Origin: Archangium gephyra
GTDB taxonomy: Bacteria > Myxococcota > Myxococcia > Myxococcales > Myxococcaceae
NCBI GenBank assembly: GCA_003243425.1
Contig: QFQP01000016.1
Location: 62,001-126,000 of the forward strand
Length of the DNA stretch: 64,000 nucleotides
Reading direction: 5' to 3'
Shown: piece after piece, positions 53,385 to 62,232 of the stretch
Position numbering within the stretch: position 1 is the first letter of the stretch
How the letters are laid out: each line of letters opens with the position of its first letter
Position numbers and translations under genes: made by a program
The notes under the pieces: model-generated
Database searches by the model: none
Seen by the model: only the letters and a program-made list of their open reading frames with translations
Told to the model about the DNA's origin: nothing

Positions 53385-54239
53385 TCAGTACGTGTAGAAG
53401 CCCTCGCCGGACTTCTTGCCGAGCTTACCTGCTCGCACGAGTTTCTTGAGCAATTGCGGCGGCCTGAACGAGGGGCTGCCGGTCTCTGCGTACAGGTACT
53501 CGGCGATGGCCAGGCGCACGTCGAGGCCGACGAGATCACCGAGCTTCAACGGGCCCATCGGGTGGCCGTAGCCGAGCTCCATGGCGCGATCGATGTCGGC
53601 CGCGCTGGCGACGCCTTCTTCGAGCATGCGAATGGCTTCCAGCCCGAGGGCGATGCCGAGCCGCGACGACGCGAAGCCCGGCGAGTCCTTCACCACGATG
53701 AGGTCTTTCTTGATCGCCGCGCCGTAGGCCTTCACCGCGTCGAGCGTCTGCGGCGAGGTCTGAAAGGCGAGCACCACCTCGAGCAGCTTCATCAGGTGCA
53801 CGGGGTTGAAGAAGTGCAGGCCCACCACGCGTGACGGGTTGGTGGCAGCCGAGGCGATCTCCGTCAGCGACAATGAGCTGGTGTTCGACGCGAGGATCGT
53901 CTCGGCGCTGCAGATCGTCGAGAGCTGGCGAAACAGGTCTTGCTTGAGGGCCAGCTTCTCGGGCGTGGCTTCGATGACCAGCTGGCACGTCGAGAGCGCG
54001 TTCAGATCGGTCGTGAGCTTGAGGCGCGTCAACGCCGCGTCGCGATCGGCCGCGGTCACCTTCCCCTTGTCGACGCCGATGTTGAGGTTCTTTTCGATCT
54101 TCGCGTGACCGGCTTCAGCGGCGGCCTGCGTGACGTCGAACAACACGACTTCGAAGCCGGCCTGCGCGGTGACGTGCGCGATGCCGTGACCCATGGTTCC
54201 AGCGCCGACGACGCCCACCTGCGAGATCGAGAGACTCAT
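53385..54239 (-). CDS. 3-hydroxybutyryl/3-hydroxyacyl-CoA dehydrogenase
   Basis: 284 residues. Rossmann NAD site VGVVGAGTMGHGIAH at the N-terminus, SNTSSLSLTEIA, HFFNPVHLMKLLEV with the catalytic His, and the C-domain DRAMELGYGHPMGPLKLGDLVGLD. Stand-alone monofunctional type like Hbd/FadB2, taking part in fatty-acid or poly-hydroxybutyrate-type metabolism. Ends 12 bp before the kinase start; heads the kinase/M16 operon, with no evident functional link. Confidence 0.93.
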   Translation of the reverse strand: MSLSISQVGVVGAGTMGHGIAHVTAQAGFEVVLFDVTQAAAEAGHAKIEKNLNIGVDKGKVTAADRDAALTRLKLTTDLNALSTCQLVIEATPEKLALKQDLFRQLSTICSAETILASNTSSLSLTEIASAATNPSRVVGLHFFNPVHLMKLLEVVLAFQTSPQTLDAVKAYGAAIKKDLIVVKDSPGFASSRLGIALGLEAIRMLEEGVASAADIDRAMELGYGHPMGPLKLGDLVGLDVRLAIAEYLYAETGSPSFRPPQLLKKLVRAGKLGKKSGEGFYTY

Positions 54240-54299
54240 TCGCGGCGGTTAAAGCGCAGCACAGGCGCTGAAAACACACTGATATACGGTGCGGCGCCC

Positions 54300-55004
54300 A
54301 TGACGTTCGGTCTCCTCCTCGCACTCGCGCTCACCGCTGATGACGGCGGCAGTTCAACCTCCGACGCAGGCGTCAGCGCGACCCGGGTCAACCTGCTTCG
54401 CGGCGCGACCGTGCGGCGTTTCGACGGCATCGCCAACCCGGCGCTGTTGGCTGACGGCGTGGCCTCGAGCGATGCCGACACCTGGAACAACGTGCGCGCG
54501 CAGGTGCTCTCGAAGACCGGCTTCATCGAGTGGGACCTCGGCAAGCCCGAGCTCATCGCGGCGATGCGCATTCAGGCCGACAACAACGATCGCTACGACA
54601 TTCAGGGAAGTCTCGATGGCGAGCGCTGGTACCCCGTCTGGGCGGCCGGCGGCGTCGACCTTCCCGGCGTGCAGACGCGAACCTCGCCACCGCTGACGGC
54701 CTCGGCGCGGTTCCTCCGCCTGACCGCCAGCGGCGGCGACGGCATGTACTCGATCACCGAACTCGAGGTGTTCGACAGCCTCGCGGCGCTCGACGGTGCG
54801 CAGCTGGAGCGTGCGGCGTTGCCGATCCCTCCGCCTCCGCCGCCCGCGCCGCCGTTCGACACCGGCTGGCTGGTCGTGCTGGCGGCGACCGCGGGCGTCG
54901 TCTGGTACTTCCGCGACACCATGAAGATGAATCGCCGGCGCGCGGAAGAAGCGGCGGCCGCGGAAGCTGCGAAGCACGCGCCCGTCGAGCCGCCGAAGGT
55001 CTGA
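54300..55004 (+). CDS. Membrane protein with discoidin-like (F5/8 type C) domain
   Basis: 234 residues from ATG 54300; the longer frame upstream is an antisense shadow of the dehydrogenase. Signal peptide (MTFGLLLALALTA), then a discoidin-like beta domain (about 25-165: RFDGIANPALLADGVASSDADTW, FIEWDLGKPELIAAMRIQADNNDRYDIQ, ARFLRLTASGGDGMYSITELEVF), Pro-rich stretch, a TM segment (LVVLAATAGVVWYF) and a basic/Ala tail. Probably a carbohydrate- or surface-binding protein. Convergent with the hydratase gene, stop to stop. Confidence 0.8.
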   Translation: MTFGLLLALALTADDGGSSTSDAGVSATRVNLLRGATVRRFDGIANPALLADGVASSDADTWNNVRAQVLSKTGFIEWDLGKPELIAAMRIQADNNDRYDIQGSLDGERWYPVWAAGGVDLPGVQTRTSPPLTASARFLRLTASGGDGMYSITELEVFDSLAALDGAQLERAALPIPPPPPPAPPFDTGWLVVLAATAGVVWYFRDTMKMNRRRAEEAAAAEAAKHAPVEPPKV

Positions 55005-55742
55005 CTATTTCTTCCGCTTCTCGAGGAACGCCTGCATTCGCTGGTGCTTCTCGGGCGAATCGAAGAGCAGCCCCTGCCCCACCCATTCCATCGGAGCGTG
55101 GTTCACGCGCGCGGCGGCGTTGAGGGCGACCTTCGCGACCTGCACCGCGAGCGGCGCGTTGGCGGCGATCTGCGTCGCGATGCGGTGGGCTTCGGCGCGG
55201 GCGTCGGTGTCCACCAGCGACTCCCAGAGGCCCCACGTGGCCGCCTCTGCCGCGTCGACGATGCGACCGGTGTAGATGAGCTCCTTGGCGCGACCGAGCC
55301 CCACCAGCCGCGGGAGCCGCCACGTGCCCCCAGCCGAGGGAAAGATGCCCAGCGTCACCTCAGGCATGCCGACCTTCGCAGTGCGTGAAGCCACACGCAG
55401 ATCGCACGCCAACGCGAGCTCGAGGCCACCGCCGAGCGCGTAGCCGTCGATCGCCGCGATGGTGGGCCGGGGAAAGTCTTCGAGCTGCTGCAACATGCGC
55501 TGTGTCCACGCCAGGAACGACTGGGTGTGCGTGCGGTCTTTGAGCTCGGCGATGTCGGCGCCCGCGGCGAAGGCCTTGCCACCGGCCCCGCTGACGATCA
55601 CCACGCGCACGTCGTCACGCGCGGCCCACGCGTCGAGCTGCCGCGAGATGACGTCACACAGCTCGCGATTGATGGCGTTGCGAACTTCGGGGCGGTTCAG
55701 CTCGAGCGACGCGATGCCGTCGGCGACGTGGGCGTTGATCAC
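55005..55742 (-). CDS. Enoyl-CoA hydratase/isomerase-family protein
   Basis: 245 residues, crotonase fold. Motifs GGKAFAAGADIAELKD (oxyanion hole 1), IDGYALGGGLELALACDLRVAS (oxyanion hole 2) and GIFPSAGGTWRLPRLVGLGRAKELIYTG. The catalytic Glu equivalents are plausible (FPSAGG has no second Glu), so the reaction could be hydratase or a related crotonase activity. Stand-alone gene ending against the discoidin gene. Confidence 0.9.
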   Translation of the reverse strand: MINAHVADGIASLELNRPEVRNAINRELCDVISRQLDAWAARDDVRVVIVSGAGGKAFAAGADIAELKDRTHTQSFLAWTQRMLQQLEDFPRPTIAAIDGYALGGGLELALACDLRVASRTAKVGMPEVTLGIFPSAGGTWRLPRLVGLGRAKELIYTGRIVDAAEAATWGLWESLVDTDARAEAHRIATQIAANAPLAVQVAKVALNAAARVNHAPMEWVGQGLLFDSPEKHQRMQAFLEKRKK

Positions 55743-55753
55743 GCAAGACCTCG

Positions 55754-55794
55754 ATGAAAAATGAAACGGCCCGCGAGGTGTACCCCGCGGGCCG
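55754..55794 (-). terminator. Intrinsic terminator of the repeat lipoprotein gene
   Basis: Perfect 9-bp stem CGGCCCGCG/CGCGGGCCG (55767-55775, 55786-55794) with a 10-nt loop, followed on the minus strand by a T-rich run (complement of GATGAAAAATGAAA). Lies 23 bp after the stop of the lipoprotein gene. Confidence 0.78.
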
Positions 55795-55817
55795 CGAAGA
55801 CTGCACTGCGAGGCGAA

Positions 55818-56936
55818 TTACGGCGTGACGACCGCCGGGATCTGCGCGCAGTCGAGCGGGTAGAGAACGTACGTGTAGAAGTTCGTGGTGCCCGGAACGA
55901 TGCCCTCGTTGCGACGATCGTCGTCGCGCGGGCAGCTCGTGCCGCCGTCTTCGCACGACGCGTGCGTGTAGGTGTCCCAGATGCCGATGAGGCCGTTGTT
56001 GAACGTCACCGTGCCGCCGTCCTCCGCCATCACGCGGTAGTCGCAGTTGGTGAAGGTCTTGTAGTTGTTCACGATGACGCCGCCTTCGACTTCGAAGCCG
56101 AAGTAGCGGGTGTCGGCCGCGCCGAGCGCGCTGACGCGGTGCATCGCTTCAGGGCGCGGGTCGCTCAACACCAGCGGGCCGGGGATGTGCACCAGACCAC
56201 CCGCGTTTTCCGGGTTCGGGCGACCGAAGCCACCGTCGGCGTTGCCGAAGCCGTTGGCCACCATGACCGGCGAGAACATCGCGCCCTGCGAGACGACCGT
56301 GATGTTCGCGTTGTCGATGAGGCCACCGTCACGGTTGCAGGTCGAGTTGCTGCGGAAGACCACGCGGCGACCGATGCGGTTGGTGAACCGGCTCTCGCTG
56401 GTGACGTAGCCATCGATGTTCAACACGTCACCGAGCACCGGGGTGTAGTTGCCCGGCTCGTCGAAGAAGGTCTTGTCGACGTAGATGCCGTTGCCGACGT
56501 TGGCCTGATCAGCGACCCAGAACTGCGTGTCGGTGTCGCCCTGACCGCCGGTGAAGATGTTGTCGATCCCGACCACCACCACGTTCTCGAGGCGCACGCG
56601 CTCCTGGCAGAAGCGCGCACCGCGCACCGCGCTGATCGTCGTGCCGCCGTCCCAGCCGCCGAAGCCGGTACCGCCACCCGTGTTGCCCGTACCGCCACCC
56701 GTGTTGCCCGTGCCGCCACCCGTGTTGCCCGTGCCGCCACCCGTGTTGCCCGTGCCGCCACCCGTGTTGCCCGTGCCACCACCCGTGTTGCCCGCGCCAC
56801 CGCCCACGCCACCGACGCCGCCTCCCTGCGGGCAGCTGAAGCCGACGCAGCCCGCGTCCGGCGGCATGCGCTCGGGGCCACAACCAACGGAAACAACTGC
56901 GAGAGCAGCGATCAGAACTGAACGAAACGTCGTCAC
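55818..56936 (-). CDS. Lipoprotein with heptapeptide repeat linker
   Basis: 372 residues from GTG 56936 with lipobox (LAVVSVGC). After a short N-terminus with two Cys (DAGCVGFSC) comes a Gly-rich linker containing six exact 7-residue repeats GNTGGGT, then a roughly 280-residue domain with four or more Cys and OB-fold-like strands (LENVVVVGIDNIFTGGQGDTDTQFWVADQ, LGDVLNIDGYVTSESRF). Overall the domain resembles secreted binding proteins; no enzyme motif. Surface-exposed. Ended by a strong terminator. Confidence 0.82.
   Translation of the reverse strand: MTTFRSVLIAALAVVSVGCGPERMPPDAGCVGFSCPQGGGVGGVGGGAGNTGGGTGNTGGGTGNTGGGTGNTGGGTGNTGGGTGNTGGGTGFGGWDGGTTISAVRGARFCQERVRLENVVVVGIDNIFTGGQGDTDTQFWVADQANVGNGIYVDKTFFDEPGNYTPVLGDVLNIDGYVTSESRFTNRIGRRVVFRSNSTCNRDGGLIDNANITVVSQGAMFSPVMVANGFGNADGGFGRPNPENAGGLVHIPGPLVLSDPRPEAMHRVSALGAADTRYFGFEVEGGVIVNNYKTFTNCDYRVMAEDGGTVTFNNGLIGIWDTYTHASCEDGGTSCPRDDDRRNEGIVPGTTNFYTYVLYPLDCAQIPAVVTP
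56668..56793. repeat. Six 21-bp tandem repeats in the lipoprotein linker
   Basis: Six contiguous 21-bp units (56668-56688, 56689-56709 and so on to 56793), each encoding GNTGGGT on the minus strand. Units differ only by a few third-position changes (GTACCGCC versus GTGCCGCC or GTGCCACC). In-frame copy-number change would vary linker length without disrupting the gene. Confidence 0.88.
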
Positions 56937-57048
56937 GTGAGGGACTCCTGGATGGATTTCTTCGCCTCGCGCTTCTAGACGGAGGCCGGCCGGGTTCCCG
57001 GAGCGTGTACACGACGGTCCGTACCCCGGCAAGCCACGGAGACGTCAC

Positions 57049-57834
57049 GTGAAACCCATTTCAGGTTCGCAACATCCGTTCTTTCGCGGGCTGCGCGCGC
57101 CGCTCCACAGCGCGCATCGCGGAGGCGCTGGCCTGTACCCGGAAAACACGATGTTCGCGTTCACGCGCGCGGTCGAACTGCACCGCACCGATCTGCTGGA
57201 GCTCGACGTTCATGCCTCGCGAGACGGTGAGGTGATCGTCGCCCACGATCCAACGCTCGAGCGCTGCACCGACGGGTCCGGCGCGCTCGCCGCGCTCACG
57301 TGGGCTCAATTGCGCCGACTCGACGCGGGCTTTCACACCCGATTCCGCGGGCAAGGCGTGACGATTCCACGGCTGGTCGAGGTGCTGAACGCGTTCCCGG
57401 CGCTGCGCATCAACTGCGAGGTGAAGGTCGAAGACGCGGTCGACCCGTTCGTGGCCCTGGTGAAGAAAGAAGGCGTCATCGACCGCCTCTGCATCGGCAG
57501 CGAACGCGATGACATCGCAGCCGAGCTGGTGACGCGGCTTCCGGGGGGCTGCTTCTTCTACCCGGCCAACGCGCTCGCAGCGTTCGTGCTGCCGACGAAG
57601 GCCGGCGAGCGCCCCGAAGATGACGAGCGCTTCACGGTGCTCGACATGCCGCTGCACTGGGAAGGTGCGCAGCTGTTCGACGCAGCGCTGGCCCGCGTGG
57701 CCAGAGAGCACGGCAAGTGGATCAACGTCTGGACCATCGACGACCCCGACGAGATGCGGCGCGCGATCGCCGATGGCGTGGGCGGCATCATGACCGATCG
57801 CCCCGACGTGCTCCGGCAGGTGCTGGGCGGCTGA
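57049..57834 (+). CDS. Glycerophosphodiester phosphodiesterase
   Basis: 261 residues from GTG 57049. GDPD TIM barrel: HRGGAGLYPENT with catalytic His and Glu, ELDVHASRDGEVIVAHDPTLERCTDGSG, EVKVED, and WTIDDPDEMRRAIADGVGGIMTDRPDVL at the end. Hydrolyses glycerophosphodiesters to glycerol-3-phosphate and alcohol. No signal peptide is evident, so it is cytoplasmic. Neighbours give no pathway hint. Confidence 0.92.
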   Translation: MKPISGSQHPFFRGLRAPLHSAHRGGAGLYPENTMFAFTRAVELHRTDLLELDVHASRDGEVIVAHDPTLERCTDGSGALAALTWAQLRRLDAGFHTRFRGQGVTIPRLVEVLNAFPALRINCEVKVEDAVDPFVALVKKEGVIDRLCIGSERDDIAAELVTRLPGGCFFYPANALAAFVLPTKAGERPEDDERFTVLDMPLHWEGAQLFDAALARVAREHGKWINVWTIDDPDEMRRAIADGVGGIMTDRPDVLRQVLGG

Positions 57835-59943
57835 TCAGGCCTGCGCGTGCACCGGCGGCAGCTTCTGTGCGCGCGGCGTCATGCCGAGGCTCTCGCGAAT
57901 GGCCTGAACCAGAGCGCCGGGGCTGAAGGGCTTCTGAACGAAGCGTGCCCCCTGCGCCACGAGCCGCGCGGTGGCCTGTGGATCAGGCGCGAACCCCGAC
58001 ACCAGCACCACGCGCATCGACGGGTAGCGTTCGGTGAGCTTCTGCGCGAGCCACAGCCCGTCGTGCCCCGGCAGCAGCACGTCGGTCACCAGCACCGGCA
58101 GCTCGGGGAACGTGAGTGAGGCCGCCAGCGCCTGTTCGGCGTCGGCCACCGAGACGACCTGAAAGCCCTCCTGCGAGATCAACCGCACCATCAGCGATCG
58201 AACGTCGGGATCGTCGTCGACGACCAGAATCGTGGCTTCACTCGGCCGGTTGGGGCGGCGCGTCTCAGGCAGCTGAACGGGCGTCACGTTCAACTCCGAA
58301 TCGCGCGCGCGCGGGAGCCAGATGCGGAACGACGTGCCCTTCCCCACGGAGCTCTCGACTTCAATCTTCCCTCCCAGCGCCTTCACCACGCCGAACACCG
58401 TCGCCAGGCCGAGGCCCGTGCCGATGCCCGGCGGTTTCGTGGTGAAGAAGGGCTCGAAGAGATGCGCGCGCGTCTCGGCGGTCATGCCGTGCCCGGTATC
58501 AGCGAACGTCATCACCACCGCGTCACCGACCTCGGTGCCAGGAGCGTTGCGCGCCGAGATCCGCAGCGTCCCGCCCTCGGGCATCGCGTCACGCGCGTTC
58601 GACGCGAGGTTCATCACGATCTGATCGAGCTGCGAGGGGCCGCTCCACAATGGCCAGACCTCGGGCTCCACGTCGATCTCGATGGTGACCTTCTCGCCGA
58701 CCAGCCGCTTCGCCAGCTCGCCCACGCGCGTGAGCAGCGGCCCCACCTCCACGCGCGTCGGCACCACCACGTCGCGACGCGAGAACGCGAGCAGCTGCGA
58801 GGTCAGGTTGCTGGCGCGGGAGATCGACTCCTGCACGTCGTTGAGATCGGCGCGCAGCGCGCTGTCGGCCGGCATCCCCTGGTCGACGAGCGTGGTGCAG
58901 GTGCGCATCACCGAGAGCAGGTTGTTGAAGTCGTGCGCGATGCTGCCGGCGAAGCGGCCCAGCGCTTCCATCTTCTTGGCCTGCTCGAGCTCGGTGGCCA
59001 TCAAACGCTCGGCAGTCACGTCGCGCGCCGTGCACAACAGCAACTCGCTGTCGGCCACCGCCGAGAGCTGACAGTCGAACGTGCGCAGCCCGGCGTCACC
59101 GGTGCGAGAGACGTCGGCGCGGCCTGGAGAACCACTCCGCGCGTTCGAGAGCAGCGCTTCGACCTTCGAGGCCTCCTGCTCGTCGCCGAGCACGCGGGCC
59201 AGGGGCTCACCGACCGGGCTGCGGCCGATGGCGCGATCGAAAGACGGGCTCGCGTACGAGACCTCGTTTCGCGTGTCGATCAACGCCACCAGGCCCATGG
59301 TGTTCTCGGTGATCAACCGGTACCGCGCTTCGACGTGCGCGGCGCGCGCCTGCTGCTGCGCGACCTGCGCGAGCACCTTGTTGTAGCTGCGCGCATGCAC
59401 GCCGACGATCAGCGCGGTGAGCACCGACAGCGCGACGGCGTTGAACATCAGCTGCTCCGGCAGCGTGACGCCGAGTTCCACGTTCCACGCGATGACCGCC
59501 GACGCGGCCATGCCTGCCAACGAGAAGGCGATCGACCAGCGCAACGCCTGACCCGACAGCGTGGCCAGGGCCACCACGAGCCCGAGCGCCACGTAGAAGG
59601 GCCCCGCGCCGACCTGGTGCGTGGCCCATACCGAGATCACGGAGCCCGCGGTGGGAATCGCAGAAAGGAGCAGCCCCGCCGCCACGCCCCTGCCCGCGCG
59701 CGCCAACCCCGAGGCCACGAAGCACAACAAGGCCAACACCACCGTCTGTGCCGTGACCGGGAACTGCACCGGCGCCTGCAGCGCGCGCGTCGAGTACGCG
59801 GCGATCACCAACCCGATGACGCCGATGCACAACCCGAGGACAGACGCCGTCCGCTCGCGCCTGCGCGCGTCGACCGACATGACCTCTTTGTAGAAGCTGG
59901 TGGCCCCCCCACCAGCCGCCGAACCCGGCAGCATGGGAGCCAT
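57835..59943 (-). CDS. Hybrid histidine kinase with N-terminal TM sensor, PAS and receiver
   Basis: 702 residues from ATG 59943 (another ATG at 59880 is possible). About six TM segments (about 35-190), a PAS-like domain (RYRLITENTMGLVALIDTRNEVSYASPSFDRAIG), the phosphoacceptor in GSIAHDFNNLLSVM, the HATPase with NLASNARDAMPEGG, FADTGHGM and GIGTGLGLATVFGVV, and a C-terminal receiver with VVDDDPDVR and the phosphorylatable Asp in LVTDVLLPGHDG. A hybrid kinase usually feeds a phosphotransfer partner, none here. Its 5' end lies 23 bp after cutA. Confidence 0.9.
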   Translation of the reverse strand: MAPMLPGSAAGGGATSFYKEVMSVDARRRERTASVLGLCIGVIGLVIAAYSTRALQAPVQFPVTAQTVVLALLCFVASGLARAGRGVAAGLLLSAIPTAGSVISVWATHQVGAGPFYVALGLVVALATLSGQALRWSIAFSLAGMAASAVIAWNVELGVTLPEQLMFNAVALSVLTALIVGVHARSYNKVLAQVAQQQARAAHVEARYRLITENTMGLVALIDTRNEVSYASPSFDRAIGRSPVGEPLARVLGDEQEASKVEALLSNARSGSPGRADVSRTGDAGLRTFDCQLSAVADSELLLCTARDVTAERLMATELEQAKKMEALGRFAGSIAHDFNNLLSVMRTCTTLVDQGMPADSALRADLNDVQESISRASNLTSQLLAFSRRDVVVPTRVEVGPLLTRVGELAKRLVGEKVTIEIDVEPEVWPLWSGPSQLDQIVMNLASNARDAMPEGGTLRISARNAPGTEVGDAVVMTFADTGHGMTAETRAHLFEPFFTTKPPGIGTGLGLATVFGVVKALGGKIEVESSVGKGTSFRIWLPRARDSELNVTPVQLPETRRPNRPSEATILVVDDDPDVRSLMVRLISQEGFQVVSVADAEQALAASLTFPELPVLVTDVLLPGHDGLWLAQKLTERYPSMRVVLVSGFAPDPQATARLVAQGARFVQKPFSPGALVQAIRESLGMTPRAQKLPPVHAQA

Positions 59944-59966
59944 TAAGCCCTGCGCGGCAGATCGGC

Positions 59967-60290
59967 TCAAGCGCCGCGCGAGGCGCCCATCACCCAATCG
60001 AGGTACGGAGTGTGTCCCTCGACCACCTCGAGCTTGAGCAGCTCGGGGACGGTGTACGGGTGCATCGAGACCACACGCGCCTTGAGCGCTTCGAAATCGG
60101 CGGCGGTCTTCATCACCACCAGCACTTCACGCTCGTCGCAGATCTGCGCCTCCCAACGGTAGATGCTGCGCACCTGCGGCACGAGGTTGGCGCAGGCGAT
60201 CCACTTCTCTTCCACCAGCGTGCGCGCGATCGCCGCGGCGTTCTCTTCATTGGGCGCCGTCATCAACACGACAGCGACCTTCGAACTCAC
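59967..60290 (-). CDS. cutA: CutA divalent-cation tolerance protein
   Basis: 107 residues from GTG 60290. Typical CutA: MTAPNEENAAAIARTLVEEKWIACANL, RSIYRWEAQICDEREVLVVMKT, SMHPYTVPELLKLEVVEGHTPYLDWV. Small trimeric ferredoxin-like protein linked to copper tolerance. The GTG is in the GTGA overlap with the sigma-partner gene, which is coupled to it. Confidence 0.93.
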   Translation of the reverse strand: MSSKVAVVLMTAPNEENAAAIARTLVEEKWIACANLVPQVRSIYRWEAQICDEREVLVVMKTAADFEALKARVVSMHPYTVPELLKLEVVEGHTPYLDWVMGASRGA

Positions 60291-61471
60291 AGGCGAACCT
60301 CGAAGGCGTGCGTTTGACCATCGGTCAGCTTCACCACCACGCGGGCTGTCGTGCCCACCAGGCGGTCAGCGCTGCCCAGGTCGAAGTGGAGCCCCATGTC
60401 TCCGGGGCTCGAGGGGAAGGCGTGGTCGGGCGCGTCGCGGCGGTAGACGGCCGCTGCGGCGAAGCGGTCCTGACGATGGGGTTGAACCACCACCTGGACG
60501 TTCTTCTTCGAGCGGAACAGCAGCACCTTGAACTCGCTGCGCTCTTCGATGATCTCGGGGGCGGATCGCTCGACCGTCGCGGGGAAAGGAACAACGCGCG
60601 GGGCACTGCCTTCTTCTTCCCGGCTCAGCTCTTCGATGGCGGCTTCTCCAGCGGCCATGGCGGCGAGCGCCAACTTCAATTCAGGGTCTGCGTCGGCTTG
60701 TAGGCGAATGACTTCTCGTTCAACGGGCGTCGCCAGGCCCAGGTCGTAGCGGAGGAGGTCGTCTGCATTGACCGGTCGACTCCGCTTGCGCGTCACCGTC
60801 GTATTCGCCGTCTTGAGCTCGCTCGGTACCGAGCCCTTCGTTTCGCCGCCCAGCACCCGTACCAGCTCGTCGTCTTCGATGCCGGTGCGCTCCGAGTACC
60901 ACCAGGCCTGCTGGCGGTACGCCTGATCGAGCAACGAGGCCTCGGCGCGGCGCGGACCATTCAACGCGGTGAGGCTGACGACCGAGCCCCGACACTCGCG
61001 ATCGACCCCGGCCACCGAGCCACGAAGGCGCGCGGCCAGAGTCTTCGCGTCACTGCGACCGCCGGCGCCTAGCGCCTCGAGAGCGACCAGCGCAGATTCG
61101 AGGCGATCGCGGGACTGCAGGTCCTGCACGGCAAAGCGGGTCATGGCCTCACCCGCTTCGGGGCTGTCGGGGATCGCGGCCTCGACGGCCTGGCTGGCGG
61201 CGCGCTTCAACTTCATCGCCATGTCTTCGACGGCCACGCCATCGGCCCAGCTGCGCAACGACAGCTCGGGGATCGACTGCAGCGGCTCGACGATCGCCGC
61301 GGTCTTCACGCCCAGCGTTCCAGCGCGACGGAGCACGTCACCCGCGGCCTCGAGCAGCAGCCCCACCACCACCGCCCCGTCACCCGGCCGTTTCCCCGCT
61401 GCGAGTTCGTGCTGCAGGGCTTCGAGCTCCGCCACGCGGGCGGCGTACTTTTCACGGGTCGTTGCGATCAT
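60287..61471 (-). CDS. Hypothetical protein, possible partner of the ECF sigma factor
   Basis: 394 residues from ATG 61471, preceded by a strong GGAGG ribosome site. The N-terminal half is helical with no TM segment. The middle (NADDLLRYDLGLATPVEREVIRLQADADPELKLALAAM) recalls the ASD-like helices of anti-sigma factors, but no zinc-finger HxxxCxxC is visible. The end is a beta-rich region (KVLLFRSKKNVQVVVQPH). It starts 33 bp after the sigma gene, consistent with sigma/regulator cotranscription. No family recognised. Confidence 0.72.
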   Translation of the reverse strand: MIATTREKYAARVAELEALQHELAAGKRPGDGAVVVGLLLEAAGDVLRRAGTLGVKTAAIVEPLQSIPELSLRSWADGVAVEDMAMKLKRAASQAVEAAIPDSPEAGEAMTRFAVQDLQSRDRLESALVALEALGAGGRSDAKTLAARLRGSVAGVDRECRGSVVSLTALNGPRRAEASLLDQAYRQQAWWYSERTGIEDDELVRVLGGETKGSVPSELKTANTTVTRKRSRPVNADDLLRYDLGLATPVEREVIRLQADADPELKLALAAMAAGEAAIEELSREEEGSAPRVVPFPATVERSAPEIIEERSEFKVLLFRSKKNVQVVVQPHRQDRFAAAAVYRRDAPDHAFPSSPGDMGLHFDLGSADRLVGTTARVVVKLTDGQTHAFEVRL

Positions 61472-61503
61472 GGGTACTGCCTCCTTCTTTCGAGTTACGG
61501 ACT

Positions 61504-62160
61504 TCAGGCTTCGTCGCGCTGACGCGCTTCGACGATGTAGAGCTTCAGCCACGCCTGAGCGCGGCTCACCCGCTTGTAGGAATTGACGACGGTGATGCCG
61601 AGCGCGCGCGCGACGGCCTCGTGATCGTCGACATCCTGGTGGTGGTACAGGTCCCACGCGGCCGCCTCGTTGGGGTGCTCCTCTTTGAGGCGCTCCCAGG
61701 CGGTCCAGTACTCACCATGTGCTTCCGACTGCTCGGCGCGCGCGCGCGACTCGGCGACGGCGCGGTTGGCCTCGGGCAGCGAGGTCTCGGCCTCGTCACC
61801 TTCGTCACCGATCTCGTTGCCGGGATCGAGCTCCTCGCGCTGACGGCGATAGCGGTCGATCGCACAGTGCTTCACGATGCGCAGGAAGAACGTCTTGGGT
61901 GACGCAGCCTTCCCCGGCATCAATTCGGACACCCCGCGGAACTGATCGAGCCCCTTCGCCATGAACTTCGCCACGGCGTCCTGGAAGATCTCGTCAGCGT
62001 CGTCGGGGCTTCCCCTCATGAACGCTCCCTGCACGCGTCGAATGACGGTGGTGGAAGCGTCGCGCCAACGGAACACGAGCTCGCCGAGCGCGCGCTTGAA
62101 GTCCTGGCCCTGCGCCTTGCGGCGCGAAATGTCTGCGAACAACTCGTCGTCGGTGAGCAT
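61504..62160 (-). CDS. ECF-type RNA polymerase sigma factor
   Basis: 218 residues with the sigma-2 region (DDADEIFQDAVAKFMAKGLDQFRG...FFLRIVKHCAIDRYRR) and a sigma-4 helix-turn-helix (HEAVARALGITVVNSYKRVSRAQAWLK). Between them an acidic linker (GDEGDEAETSLPEA). It directs transcription of an unknown regulon. It is followed by the putative partner and cutA; the divergent phosphatase gene begins 72 bp upstream. Confidence 0.9.
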   Translation of the reverse strand: MLTDDELFADISRRKAQGQDFKRALGELVFRWRDASTTVIRRVQGAFMRGSPDDADEIFQDAVAKFMAKGLDQFRGVSELMPGKAASPKTFFLRIVKHCAIDRYRRQREELDPGNEIGDEGDEAETSLPEANRAVAESRARAEQSEAHGEYWTAWERLKEEHPNEAAAWDLYHHQDVDDHEAVARALGITVVNSYKRVSRAQAWLKLYIVEARQRDEA

Positions 62161-62232
62161 GGGCTGTGGCCCGGGACCATACTCGCCGCTGACGGGTGGT
62201 CAGCTGAGAACCTGACGGCCCGTCTGCACGGC

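Noticed and set aside
56668..56793. CRISPR-like short repeats
   Set aside because: Units are contiguous, in frame within a coding region and lack unique spacers.
55761..56921. 386-codon plus-strand frame with ATRVARA repeats
   Set aside because: It mirrors the GNTGGGT tandem repeat of the minus-strand lipoprotein gene; not an independent gene.
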